DNA of 64,000 bases from Doryteuthis pealeii (taxonomy: Eukaryota; Mollusca; Cephalopoda; Myopsida; Loliginidae). Of this stretch, positions 11,406 to 24,125 are shown in pieces (positions within the stretch are counted from its first letter, which is position 1; every line of letters begins with the position of its first letter). The notes beneath the pieces are model-generated. The model was given only the letters and a program-made list of their open reading frames with translations, was not told the origin of the DNA and did not search any database. The position numbers and the translations under genes were made by a program. The stretch is taken from positions 82,800,478 through 82,864,477 of the forward strand of contig CM042151.1 in NCBI GenBank assembly GCA_023376005.1. The letters run 5' to 3'.

Positions 11406-11989
11406 TTCCATGTCAAATCATTCAGAAAAAAAGTAAAATTGTCACCCACCCCCTTCAATTTTTCTGAAATTTTGTACTGTTATGGACTCTGTTATGGTTA
11501 GACAATCCCCAAAATTTGAGCTTCCAATTCCAAAAATTGGCGGCGTTATATCGATTTTAGCTCTGAAAATTTGGTGGGGTTCACGAAGAATGGCGACTTT
11601 CTGTAATCTATTTTTGTCCGTAAAATGAGTTTTAGTGCTTCCCTACACCTAAAAATCGGTTTATAAAAGCATTTTTGTCTGAGGAATCCCAAAATGCTAT
11701 CAAGTCTTAAAGTTAACCAATTTTTAGTTATTGATTATTTCTGTTTTTTTTTTTTTACAGCAACAACAATATCTTGATGTAGCACTGCAAATATGATAAA
11801 ATTGTTTTCAATTATCATTTCACATATATTGAACTTTATTTTTACCAAAATAAGTTTTTAAAAATTGAGTTTAAAAAAATTTTAAACTGATATAATTTCG
11901 TTCGGCACTAGTAAATATGTTTCAACGTATATACAAGGTTGATAAAACAAAAATTGGAAAATAAAAGCATCTTATTTATATGTGAACTC

Positions 11990-12648
11990 CAGTAAAACGG
12001 AGTTCATAAGCTTCAAAAAGAAAAGAAACATCTCCACACTCAACGGCACACCTCAAGCCAGTAGAAAAATTCACGTGCCTAGGTAGTAATATCTCATCCA
12101 CAGAGAGCGATGTTAATACACGAATAGCAAAGGCATGGTCGGCCACAAACAAATTATCAGTCATATGGAGGTCCGATCTCCCTGACAAGCTAAAGCGACG
12201 GTTCTTCCAGGCTGTGGTTGTATCAGTGCTGCTATATGTCTGCACCACTTGGACCCTAACGAAGCGCCTTGAGAATAAGCTAGATGGAAGCTGCACAAGA
12301 ATGCTGCGCGCAGTCTTGAACAAGTCGTGGAAGCAGCACCCCACAAGGAGACAGCTGTACGGTCACTTGCCCCCCATCTCACAAACTATCAGAGTGAGAC
12401 GGACTAGGCATGCAGGACACTGCTGGAGAAGCAAGGACGAGCTCATAAGCGACGTTCTCCTGTGGAAGCCAACACATGGACATGCAAGTGTGGGGCGCCC
12501 AGCAAGGACCTACATTGACCAAATATGCGAGGATACTGGTTGCTCCGCAGAGGACCTCCCAGGTGCAATGAGTGATAGGGAAGGTTGGCAAGAGATTGTC
12601 ATGGATATCCGTGCTAATTGCGCGACATGATGATGATGATAATGATGC
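11990..12648 (+). pseudogene. 3' end of a non-LTR retrotransposon (reverse transcriptase C-terminus)
   Basis: The reading frame gives KIHV(P)..LGSNISSTESDVNTRI, then KLSVIWRSDLPDKLKRRFFQ and VSVLLYVCTTWTLTKRLE, then KSWKQHPTRRQLYGHLPP and RAGHCWRSK-like residues. It ends in RPARTYIDQICEDTGCSAED and EGWQEIVMDIRANCAT, then stop at 12,628. This is the thumb/post-RT tail found in many animal LINEs; the LLYV..TWTLTKRLE and RPA.TYIDQ signatures are well known there. From 12,214 the frame is open for 138 codons, but upstream there are frame breaks near 12,080-12,130. A short TGATGATGATGATAATGATG tail follows the stop, a 3' end common in RTE/CR1-type elements. It is 5'-truncated, as usual for LINE insertions. 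I cannot fix the clade. Confidence 0.85.
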
Positions 12649-12852
12649 ACATAAACTTGAATAATATTTAAATCACTGGCCATGTCAGAAATATTTAAAG
12701 GCATTAAGAATGTAAAATAAATTTTTTAAAAAAAGGCAAAAAATAAAGTAATGTTACTTTAAGAGAAACTTAAGTCAAAAGATAAAAATATTTTAATCTG
12801 GAAAAAATAGTAAATCAAGATTTTACACTTTAATGAAAACTACATACCATGT
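12649..12852. other. AT-rich spacer
   Basis: Short AT-rich stretch after the LINE tail with no feature recognised. Confidence 0.4.
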
Positions 12853-14699
12853 TTAAGTGCGACGACTGTTAGGCAAAACAGTAAAATGGTATGATAAATT
12901 GAATTGATTATTCACTATCAATATTTCATCAATACATGAAATATATATATATATATATATATATATTATGTATATACTAATGTATATATATATTAATGTA
13001 TAAATTAATCAAGGAATATATAAATACTAGCTAAAGTACCCGGTCCATGACCGGACTAAAAAAAAATAGGAATACCAAAGAGTGAGTAAAAAAGAGATAG
13101 GTATACCCAATTTCGATTCATTTTTTTAATATCTCATAAAATAAAATAGGGGATGGGGGTAGACCTCGTAAAAAAATATTTCCCCTAATATATTTTCGTG
13201 AAAATCGGACCATTAATTGATTTTTCATAGTATATTTTAAAAATCCTCTTGTCGTAAGTTGTTTTTGGCTACGTAAAATTTCAGTTGATTTAACGGTGCA
13301 AAAATGAAAACATTGTTTGTCAATCATAATTTTCATTATTTCTGTTAGCTGAAAATTTTAAAAAATCCTCAGTAGTTTGTTTAATGTATCTTCTTTCAAA
13401 CTAAAAAATATTTTTCAAGATGATATTAATTTTTGTGCAAGTTTCATTGTGTTAAATATAGGGATGGGGTAAATTTCACTGGGAAAATTGGTGGTAACTA
13501 ATAAGAGATAATTATTTATCAATTTTTTTTTTAAATCACCGAGAATTGTCTAATGAATAAACGGTAGAAATAAATGTTATATTCGAGACGACACTAATAT
13601 GAATGAATTAAAGTGATTTCTAAAGTTTTTTAAAGATGTTAATAAATGATTAAAAGAAATCTCGAGATCTCCTTAGTTAAAATTAAGTTTTATAACAAAA
13701 TTTGTGGGTCTTTTTTTTTCTGGGTCACCCTGTATATAGGTGATATGAATATGATTTGATTTTTCGTTAAAACATACTTTTGCAGTCCGAAGCGAAATAA
13801 ATTTTTTTCTAACTCGCTATAAAAAAATAATTCAATTGATAAAGACTCATACAAATTATATATTGAGCAAGATTATTTTCTCTTTTTTTCATGAAAAGTT
13901 TCACTGAAACTCCAGTAGTTTTTAATTGCTTGATAAGTTATAAATACATTGTAATTTATTTCTTTGAATTTTTTGTACATGACAATTCAAATCTAGTTCT
14001 TAACGATAAAAAGAATGCAATATCTATTTTTGCTTACATTTTAAAACGTTTTCATTAGTTCTCTAAACTATTAAGACTTTTTTTAACCATTAGTATTAAT
14101 TACAAAACAACTCGTTTTATTATTTTTTTTATTTGCATTTATACAACCCTATACTGGTGACTGATTTTTATTGACATTTAAAATCTTATTTTTAAAAAAA
14201 TGTAACCGTAAACTTGTGTTTTGAAAGAATTTTCATTTTTCTACAATTTTTTGTGCATGACAACAATTTAATTTAAGTTAATGTACATTGTACAATAAAA
14301 GTTAGTCTCAAAAACATACGATAAATATAAATAAATATTTAGAAAGATTATAAAATTTTAAAAAAACGAATTTATTTTACGTTAAAATTTAGTCATAGTT
14401 CAAGTTTGTCGCAAACATTTTCAATGACTGGAAGCTGATATTCTTTCTTTCTTTCTGCTGATAAAACAACAGGCGAGCTCCTGCTGATACACCAAGAAGC
14501 AGCAGCAGCTATGCTATGCTATAGCTTTCGAAAAATCGTTTGATTTTTGTTTGATTAATTAATTATATCCCTTAATCAGTAAAAATCAATAACCAAATTT
14601 GGAGTGTTTCTTAGTTACAACGATATCAATGTGTATGCAAGATTTAAAATCTGAGTGACCTCCCGTTTTGGAGTTATACGTTGACACGAAATTCTCTCC

Positions 14700-14905
14700 T
14701 TTATATATTATATGAATATATATGAATATATATGAATATAAATATATATTATATGAATATATATGAATATGAATATATATGAATATAAATATATATTATA
14801 TAAATAAATGTATATATGAATATAAATATATATATGAATATAAATATGTATATGAATATAAATATATGTATTTGAATATATATATATATAAATAAGTAAT
14901 TAGTA
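14700..14905. repeat. ATATGAATAT minisatellite, left array
   Basis: Repeated ATATATGAAT / ATATAAAT units of 8-14 bases. It is the mirror partner of the array at 15,370-15,800; the two flank a 95-bp inverted repeat. Confidence 0.9.
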
Positions 14906-14950
14906 ATTTGATTGAAGCATTGTTAGGTATGTTATTATATATTTATGTTC

Positions 14951-15365
14951 AGAAAGTAGTTACAATGCGTGTAATAATAAAAAGAAAAATGATGTTTATA
15001 GTCTTATCGATTTCAAAGTAAACTTTATCGTCAGAGACATTTTTTAAACTGGACGCGTTTTGTGCGTTTTTTTTTTTGTTTTTTTTCTCTTCTTTTTTTT
15101 TAACGTTATAAACCCGCGTCTCGTGGGTTTTTTTTCTATAACGCCACGCAGCAGGATCGCGACAGCCGTTGTTCAATCAATTTCAATTTCATTCCTTTTA
15201 TCTATTTAGGTATGTATGTATTTATTTATTTATTTTATTTATTTGTTTAAAATTTGTTTTAAAATTTGTTTAAAAATGTCTCTGACAATAAAGTTTACTT
15301 TGAAATCGATAAGACTATAAACATCATTTTTCTTTTTATTATTACAGGCATTGTAACTGCTTTCT
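14951..15365. mobile_element. Inverted-repeat unit between AT minisatellites
   Basis: Positions 14,951-15,045 (AGAAAGTAGTTACAATGC ... GTCAGAGACATTTTTT) are the reverse complement of 15,272-15,365 (AAAAATGTCTCTGAC ... GCATTGTAACTGCTTTCT) with few mismatches. The ~220-base loop is T-rich with a GC-richer core near 15,100-15,175. It has no ORF worth keeping. It looks like a small foldback element or the hairpin junction of an inverted duplication. Confidence 0.7.
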
Positions 15366-15369
15366 AAAC

Positions 15370-15397
15370 TTAAATATATAATAAATATATATAAATA

Positions 15398-15439
<42 letters not shown>

Positions 15440-15800
15440 TATAGATATGAATATAGATATATATATAATATGAATATATATATATATGAATATATGCAAT
15501 ATATATATGAATATATATATACTATGATGAATGATATATATAGATTAATATGAATATATATAAATATTAATATATATGAATATATATAAGATATTAATAT
15601 ATATGAATATATATAGATATTAATATAAAATAATATATATGAATATATAATATATAATGAATATATATATTCATATATATAAATATAAATATATATAAAC
15701 ATGAATATATATATTCATATATATAAATATGAATATATATATGAATATGAATATATATAAACATGAATATGAATATATATATATGAATATATAAGTATAT
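15370..15800. repeat. ATATGAATAT minisatellite, right array
   Basis: A (TA)n run of about 35 bases near 15,402-15,436 is followed by irregular ATATATGAATAT units, including local palindromes near 15,660-15,720. Long Ile/Tyr-rich open frames on the minus strand are artefacts of this repeat. Confidence 0.95.
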
Positions 15801-16279
15801 TATCATTATATTCTATCCATATTACTTATAAGTGCGACGACTGTTAGTCAAAAACAGTAAAATGGAATGATAAATTGAATTGATGATCCACATCCAGAAT
15901 ACCTGTAAAAAGTGCGACCAAATTGTAGGGAATTTTAAAACTTCTACTTAATAAGAATCATTATATTCAACCTCCCTAAAAATGCACTGTATAATTTCTG
16001 ATTATTTTTTAATAACTTATTTTATAACACCTGTATTCTTGTCAAGATTTTTTTTGTCTCTCTGGTCGGAATATTCTTTTTCACTAGGCTAATATACTAA
16101 ATCTTGCTAACCTAATGATGATGACATTTTTATTTCACAAATTATTTGGTTACTCACCAAACAATATGAATACTAGGACGAAGGCAACAACCGTGACGTC
16201 ACGGAACACTTGGAAGATTCTTTTTTTTATTTTAAATTGGTTTTTAATTTTAGTTTTTAAACATAAATTTTGACATATT

Positions 16280-17270
16280 TGGTTACTCATCAAACAATAT
16301 AATTACTTCCATATTAAAATTTCTGTACTTGATCTTTTTACGAATTATATATAATTATTGAACATACATTTGTTATTTTTCTTAAATGTTGGATAATTTT
16401 GATTCATGTAAGAATATAAATATTTTTATAATTTTTTATTAATCATATCTATTTTTGTTTTGTTTTCAGATACAATATTCTTCTAACATAGAAACATCAA
16501 CAAAATTATCAACTAGAGACTTTTCAGGTAGTATTTCAACATACTGTAAAAAGTAAATTTAATATAACTGTGTGGATCAGAATGTTCAATTGAATATATA
16601 CAGGGAAACTTACACGGTTGAAAAATCATCATAACACAAACAGTTAAAAAATCATTATCTTGTCAAGTGTTGGGATCAGCTTTTTAACAAAATTCTCATT
16701 CACATGCGAATACACAGAGCAGAGAAACAATTTTCTTTTCAAATGTATTGATTAGATTTTTCAAGGTGATCACTTTGAAACGAAATTAAATTGTCTACTC
16801 ATCAAACAATGTAATTACTTCTATATAAATGTTCTATGCATTATCTTTTTGTACGAATTATGTATAATATTGAACATACATTCGTTATTTTTCTTAAACG
16901 TTTGACGATTTTGCTTCATGTAAGAATATAAATATTTTTCTAATTTTTTATTAATCATATCTGTTTTTTTGTTGTTTTCAGGTAAAATATTCTTCTAAAA
17001 TATGTAAATCAGCAAATTTACAATACAAGGATTTCTCAAGAAACATGCAAAGATACTGTGAAAAGTAAATGTATTATTAACAAGTGTGTGGGTCAGAATT
17101 TTCAAGGAGATTTGAATATATACATAAAAACTTATACGGTTGAAAAATCTTTTTCTTTTCAAAGGATCAGCCTTTTAACAAAATTCTCATTTTAAAAGTC
17201 ACATGCGAATACACAGAGCAAAGAACAAATTTTCTTTTCAAAAGTGGGTATTAGATTTTTCAAGGGGATC
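16280..17270 (+). pseudogene. ~500-bp tandem duplication with 3' splice sites and decayed zinc fingers
   Basis: Two units (about 16,280-16,790 and 16,791-17,270) each contain ACTCATCAAACAAT, a TTTTGTTTTCAG-type acceptor (AG ending at 16,469 and 16,981), ATATTCTTCTAA, GTGTGGGTCAGAATTTTC-like finger relics, and CTTTTAACAAAATTCTCATT. A pyrimidine tract precedes each AG, so each unit looks like intron end plus exon start. After each acceptor, fragments of the Cys-x2-Cys / His-x3-His pattern can still be traced, interrupted by stops. A third partial ACTCACCAAACAAT is at 16,152. The tandem unit also exists in A2 (near 30,190-31,190). Confidence 0.65.
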
Positions 17271-18545
<1,275 letters not shown>

Positions 18546-19945
18546 AAAAGGATTTCCTATGAAACGTTTTTTCTATCGTTGTTATAATATATGCTAGACT
18601 TTCTTTTTCTTCATTGCACTTATATTTCATGAATGGTGCCTTGCCAAACGTTTTTAGTCGTTTGTATTTTGTATTGCCGGTTTTAAGATCGATATACTAA
18701 GTCTTTCTATTAAATGACATTAATGTATATTCCACTATATTCTTTTCTGTTTTCTTTTTAAACTTAAGTCTGAAGCATACAATTTCAGGAATCCTTCTTC
18801 CGCTGTTTTTAATGGTCAAAATATATGAAGATAGGTGAGGGTTTAAGATTCGATTGGAAATTAATTTCACGTCTTTGAATGCATCAAAAATGATGGTCGT
18901 TCTTGAAATATAAGTTGTATAAATCTTAAGAACCATGTCACTGCAATTAAGAGAATTTTGATGTATAGGCTCTTGAATATATTTGCCTTGTAGTTTGATG
19001 TATATATCTCTAGTTTTTGCAGTTCAGTAAGAGTTTATAATGAAATAGAAAATCGGATTTTACAAAATCACTAAAAACTACCTCGTCGTTAAAATATAAG
19101 CAAACGGAGCTTGTATTTACGCCATTTGCATTTCTGATTGGTAAAATTATTCTAGATTCAACAGAAGATGACTTTGCATTGCCAATCTGGGCTGCAACTC
19201 CGAATAGCAGTGTTGCAGTATCAATTCACTCTGTTGGCTCAGTAAAATGGTAATTCCTGTGCGTAGGGTTAAGCGATGGAGAGGCTTTCTCTGATTGGAT
19301 ATACCAATCACGTGTTGAGTCGAGAAGTTCTCCAATGAGAGGCATTGTTGTATGACATCAGATATCACCGATTATGTTGAGGTATTCATTTATCTAAGAT
19401 ATCCGCTACGCGTAGGATGTGATATGAGATCGCGAGTATGAAGCATCCGGCGAGGATCGAACTCGCTATTCAGTATTGATGGATATGCGAGACTATGTTG
19501 CTAACCATTACACTACGATTATTTCATGTTCAACAATGTATAAAAGCCATTAAAAACCAACAAAGCAATTAGTTTTACCAACTCAATAATTAATAGCTTT
19601 ATGAAAATTATATATGTGATATTTCTTTATTAAAAAGTAAATAGGAAATAATGACGTTGTTACACTTCAATTACAAAATTTCAGCGGTTTATAGAAATTA
19701 TTTTTAAAAAATAATATTCAATTTGTATAAGAAAACAAATGTTTCCTTTTGTTTTACCGATCATATTTCTTTTACTGCAAACCAAATCTCCTTATGATTA
19801 ATAAACTCTACATCACCATCAAAAGAAAGAACGGTCTGTTGTTCATTTCGCGATAATTAACTGGTGAATTTTCCGATAAACAGTCACGTGATAAGTAATT
19901 AAGCTTTTTCAGTCTGTCAGGATTAACGGGTATTATGATTAGTAG
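18546..19945. repeat. Flank of zinc-finger copy 1, inverted copy of U-type repeat
   Basis: About 18,550-19,945 is the reverse complement of about 43,985-46,580 less insertions there. It contains TCTAGATTCAACAGAAGATG (19,152) and CCAATCTGGGCTGCAACTCCG (19,181), an intact empty site for two insertions described below. No gene is supported; minus-strand frames at 18,697-18,936 and 19,147-19,368 lack motifs and lie in repeat. Confidence 0.75.
19440..19518 (-). mobile_element. tRNA-like SINE head, third family
   Basis: On the minus strand TCGTAGTGTAATGGTTAGC is an A box of the Glu/Asp/Gly type and GCGAGTTCGATCCTCGCCGG is a B box, 79 bases in all. The arms do not form a proper cloverleaf (acceptor ends do not pair), so I do not call a tRNA gene. 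Plus-strand relatives are at 41,261, 44,402, 59,239 and 62,323. Confidence 0.65.
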
Positions 19946-22117
19946 CATTTGTTTAAATACAAATTAATAAATTCTATTAGGTTTTCTATTTTATACAAAA
20001 ATAAATAACTGTAAATTTCAGTACATATTCTTTAATAAAAAAATTAATTTATTTTGCAAGGGAATCTTGAAAAAACCATTTAAAATTTATTTGAAGCTTC
20101 ATTTTTCCCTCTCCCAACCTTCATTATTTTTATAATTGTTAAAAGTAGTTGAACATAAAATGATTATTGTCAATTTTGTGAAAAGATATGACAATTGATC
20201 CTTTACAATGATAACAACAAAGTTAAATTTGTGTTCAATGCTATAAATTCCAAAACAAATTCCCCCTATTTTTTTTTAAAATATAAAGATTCATTTGAAA
20301 ATATCAAAACCTTTCCACAAAAAAGAAATCCACTTTTCAAATTTTCTTTTTCAATAATAACATCCTTTTCTAAAATATAACATCCAATTTTAAATTATTG
20401 TATTTTAGAAATGGATCTTAATTGGTTGGAATGCTATATGAAACTTGCATAACTACGCCATATAGTTGAAAAATATCAAACTAACGTACATTTCGCGAAA
20501 CAATTTCTTTTAGTAAAATGAAAATACCGTACAAATCGTTCTGTATTTTTAGGTGAATTAATGAGGAAGATTTGAAAGGATTCTATTCAAACATTTGTAG
20601 AATCTGCTTAAATGCTTTGATGCTTCACATTTTACTAAAATTTTATTTAAATACCAGTGAGTACATTCAACATTATGCTCCTCCCCATTGGAGATATATC
20701 CTCCCCCATTGGTAACCCAAGCAACGCATTACGAAATTATTTTGTCATCTATTGAATTTAAACATATTAATCAGTAAATATTATAAAAGAGGTATAATCT
20801 TACAATCATTTTTAGAATTAGTCGACTTTTGACGAAACAGCGACGTATAAGAAAAGCACTTGAAATTTCTGCATACAAAAATTTAATTATCGTTCAAATC
20901 TTTGCGCATTTAGTTAAAATCCAAATTGGAGAATATTCCTATAATATATTTTACACCATACAAAATTATTAATTTTTGCAAAAGTATTTTAAGAAAACTT
21001 TCGAAGAATATAATTGAAAGTCATATTCCCCTCCCACCTTCATTTTGTGATATTCTGCACATTTTCATTGATAGAAGAATTTATATATTTTATATTCTAG
21101 AAATGTTTTTGAAGTCATTACCCCACTCCTATACATTTTTTTAATTAATTTTCAAAAGTTCAGTAGACTGAACATAAATAATTCTAGTCAGTTAAGAAAA
21201 TTGTTCGGAAATTCAATGAATATAGGCTAAAGATATATGGGAAGACTTTAGAATTAATCAATTTTGGGTTATTTTTAATAAATCTTGTCCTTTTAAATAA
21301 CATAAGGGGAGCCGTGTCTACAAATTTGGCAAGTGCAGGAAATTAAAACTTGTTAGTTCAGTTAGAAGTTGGTCTATTTGATTTTAAAAAAGAATTTTAT
21401 ACAGACAAATAATAAAGAAAAGTTGTATTAAACATACGCTACACGATACATTTTACTTGCCGAAAAATCTCCTATGAAAAGTGAAATGAAACACAATTAT
21501 TATTCTGCAAAAGTTTTCCGTTTTATTTTAATGAAATATACTGTCAACGAATTTAAGTTGAAACAGAATTACTGTTAAAGATCTATTTAAATATTCCTGT
21601 TCTTCACTCTCAAAATCATCTCTTGTTGTCGGTTTGCCTCTGCAAATAATTTTTTTATTGGATATCATTTCTCTCGAATATTTGCAGAAGTTAAATATCT
21701 GAAATTAACTTGTCTTTTATCTTTTAAAATTTCTATTCATTTATTTATTTTTTTATGTTTCGCTGATATCATCAATTTATACTTTTTATACATTCTTTGA
21801 TTTTAGAGGAAATTATATTATAGTGAATTTTTTCATAATTATAAATTTAAAATTTTATGAGCACCCATTTATACTTTCCTACTATTTTTTCATATTTACA
21901 TTTCAAATTAAAAGGGCGATGAGTTGTTTTTTTTATAAAAGTAAATAAGGTTTTTGGCTTCTTAGTTTGCATAAGACATACATTTCAGCCAATCACAAAT
22001 TCCTAAATGTAATCATATAAAAAAAGAAGAAGGGTAGTGTTAACATAAAAACTTTTCTAAACTCTTGAATGGAAAATTTATACGAGAAACGTTATCTTCT
22101 TTTATATGAAGTAATAA

Positions 22118-22594
22118 AAACAGCTGACTTCTGATTTAGGTCGAAAATTAAAACAGAAAGTTTTTGGTGGCCCCAATGACAGTTTAACTACAGTCTATGA
22201 TTAACATTTTTGCGAATTCGGTTACGGTTTTAGGGATTAATGTTTTTAATTACGTATTGCTTAAAAAACAACAAAAACCCAAATTACTATACATTTAATG
22301 TTGAAAAATAATTTTAAATCTAATTTAATTGAAAATTAACATTGCAATACTAACACAAATAACTGTCTCAATAATAGATTCAATGATTAATTTCAACGGT
22401 TAATTAAATGTATAGTAATTGGGTTTTTTTGTTTATTTTTTAAGCAATACGTGATTAAAAACAACTTAATCCCCTTAATCGTAACCCAATTGCAAAATAT
22501 GTTAATTCATAGATTGTAGGTAAACTGTCACTGGGACCACCAAAAAGATTTCCGTTTTAATTTCCGACCTAAATCAAAGTCAGCCGTCTGTTTT
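22118..22594. mobile_element. MITE-like element, copy in A2
   Basis: This is the second copy of the foldback at 10,587-11,078, with CAGCTGACTTCTGATTTAGG at the left and CCGACCTAAATCAAAGTCAG at the right. It has several single-base losses relative to the first copy. Confidence 0.8.
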
Positions 22595-23460
22595 GGAATA
22601 TATTGTATCAATTATAGGGGCGATAACAGAAAATCTTTCTAAGGTATCATACAAATTCAAATTTGGTACAAGTGTCCTCCAAGTTATATTAATCAAATCT
22701 GCTCGATGTCCAATTGAAAATCTAAAATGGCGGTAATTTTCAAGATGGCCGCCAAAATAATTATGGGGGTGAATAACAAAAAATCGTGCAAATGATGATA
22801 CAAGCATCAAATTTAGCACAAGTATTCTCCAACGTATACTAATCCAATCTGCTCAATTGACCAATTGAAAATCCAAGATGCGCAATTTTTTCAAGATGGC
22901 CCCAAAATAACCACTGGGCAATTCCATGTCACAATCATTCAGAAAAAAAGTAAAATTGTCACCCACCCCTTCAATTTTTCTGAAATTTTGTACTGTTATG
23001 GACTCTGTTATGGTTAGACAATCCCCAAAATTTGAGCTTCCAATTCCAAAAATTGGCGGCGTTATATCGATTTTAGCTCTGAAAAATTTGGTGGGTTCAC
23101 GAAGAATGGCGACTTTCGTAATCTATTTTTGTCCGTAAAATGAGTTTTAGTGCTTCCCTACACCAAAAATCGGTTTATAAAAGCATTTTTGTCTGAGGAA
23201 TCCCAAAAATGCTTACAAGTCTTAAAGAACCAATTTTTAGTATTGATTATTCTGTGTTTTTTTTTTTTACAGCAACAACAATATTCTATGATACACTGCA
23301 ATATATAAAATTGGTTTTCAATTATCATTTCACATAATTGAACTTTATTTTTACCTAAAAAAAGTTTTTAAAAAAATTTAGTTAAAAAATTTTATATATA
23401 TTTCTTCGCACTAGTAAATATTTTCAACGTAATATACAAGGTTGATAAACAAAAATTGGA

Positions 23461-24125
23461 AAATAAAAGCATCTTATTTATATGTGAACTCCAGTAAACG
23501 GAGTTCATAGCTTCAAAAAGAAAAGAAACATCTCCACACTCAACGGCACACCTCAAGCCAGCTAGAAACAATTCACGTGCCTAGGTAGTAATATCTCATC
23601 CACAGAGAGCGATGTAATACACGAATAGCAAGGCATGGTCGGCACAAACAAATTATCAGTCATATGGAGGTCCGATCTCCCTGACAAGCTAAAGCGACGG
23701 TTCTTCCAGGCTGTGTTTGTATCAGTGCTGCTATATGTCTGCACCACTTGGACCCTAACGAAGCGCCTTGAGAATAAGCTAGATGAAGCTGCACAAGAAT
23801 GCTGCGCGCAGTCTGAACAAGTCGTGGAAGCAGCACCCCACAAGGAGACAGCTGTACGGTCACTTGCCCCCCATCTCACAACTATCAGAGTAGACGGACT
23901 AGGCATGCAGACACTGCTGGAGAAGCAAGGACGAGCTCATAAGCGACGTTCTCCTGTGAACCAACACAAACATGGACATGCAAGTGTGGGCGCCCAGCAA
24001 GGACCTACATTGACCAAATATGCGAGGATACGTTGCCCGCAGAGACCTCCCAGGTGCAATGAGTGATAGAAGGTTGGCAAGAGATTGTCATGGATATCCG
24101 TGCTAATTGCGCGACATGATGATGA
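23461..24125 (+). pseudogene. LINE 3' end, copy in A2
   Basis: The same reverse-transcriptase tail as 11,990-12,648, with VSVLLYVCTTWTLTKRLE intact (about 23,719-23,772). Single-base losses near 23,785, 23,815, 23,890 and 23,960 push it through three frames. The TGATGATGATGATAATG tail is retained. It comes from duplication of A, not from an independent insertion, because the flanks are also shared. Confidence 0.85.

Larger units (their letters stand above)
12853..15890. repeat. AT-rich satellite segment bounded by ~60-bp direct repeats
   Basis: The sequence AGTGCGACGACTGTTAG and the following AAACAGTAAAATGG / TGATAAATTGAATTGAT occur at 12,853-12,912 and again at 15,829-15,890, in the same orientation. 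Between them lie a TATATA run (12,940-12,966), about 1.7 kb of AT-rich sequence without genes (13,030-14,690), and two ATATGAATAT minisatellites around an inverted repeat. The same flanks bound the equivalent part of A2 (near 24,338 and 29,750). The direct repeats look like footprints of a recombination or duplication event. Confidence 0.65.

Noticed and set aside
15239..15806. Three overlapping minus-strand frames of 70-110 codons rich in Ile and Tyr
   Set aside because: They translate an ATATGAATAT minisatellite; the periodicity explains them fully.
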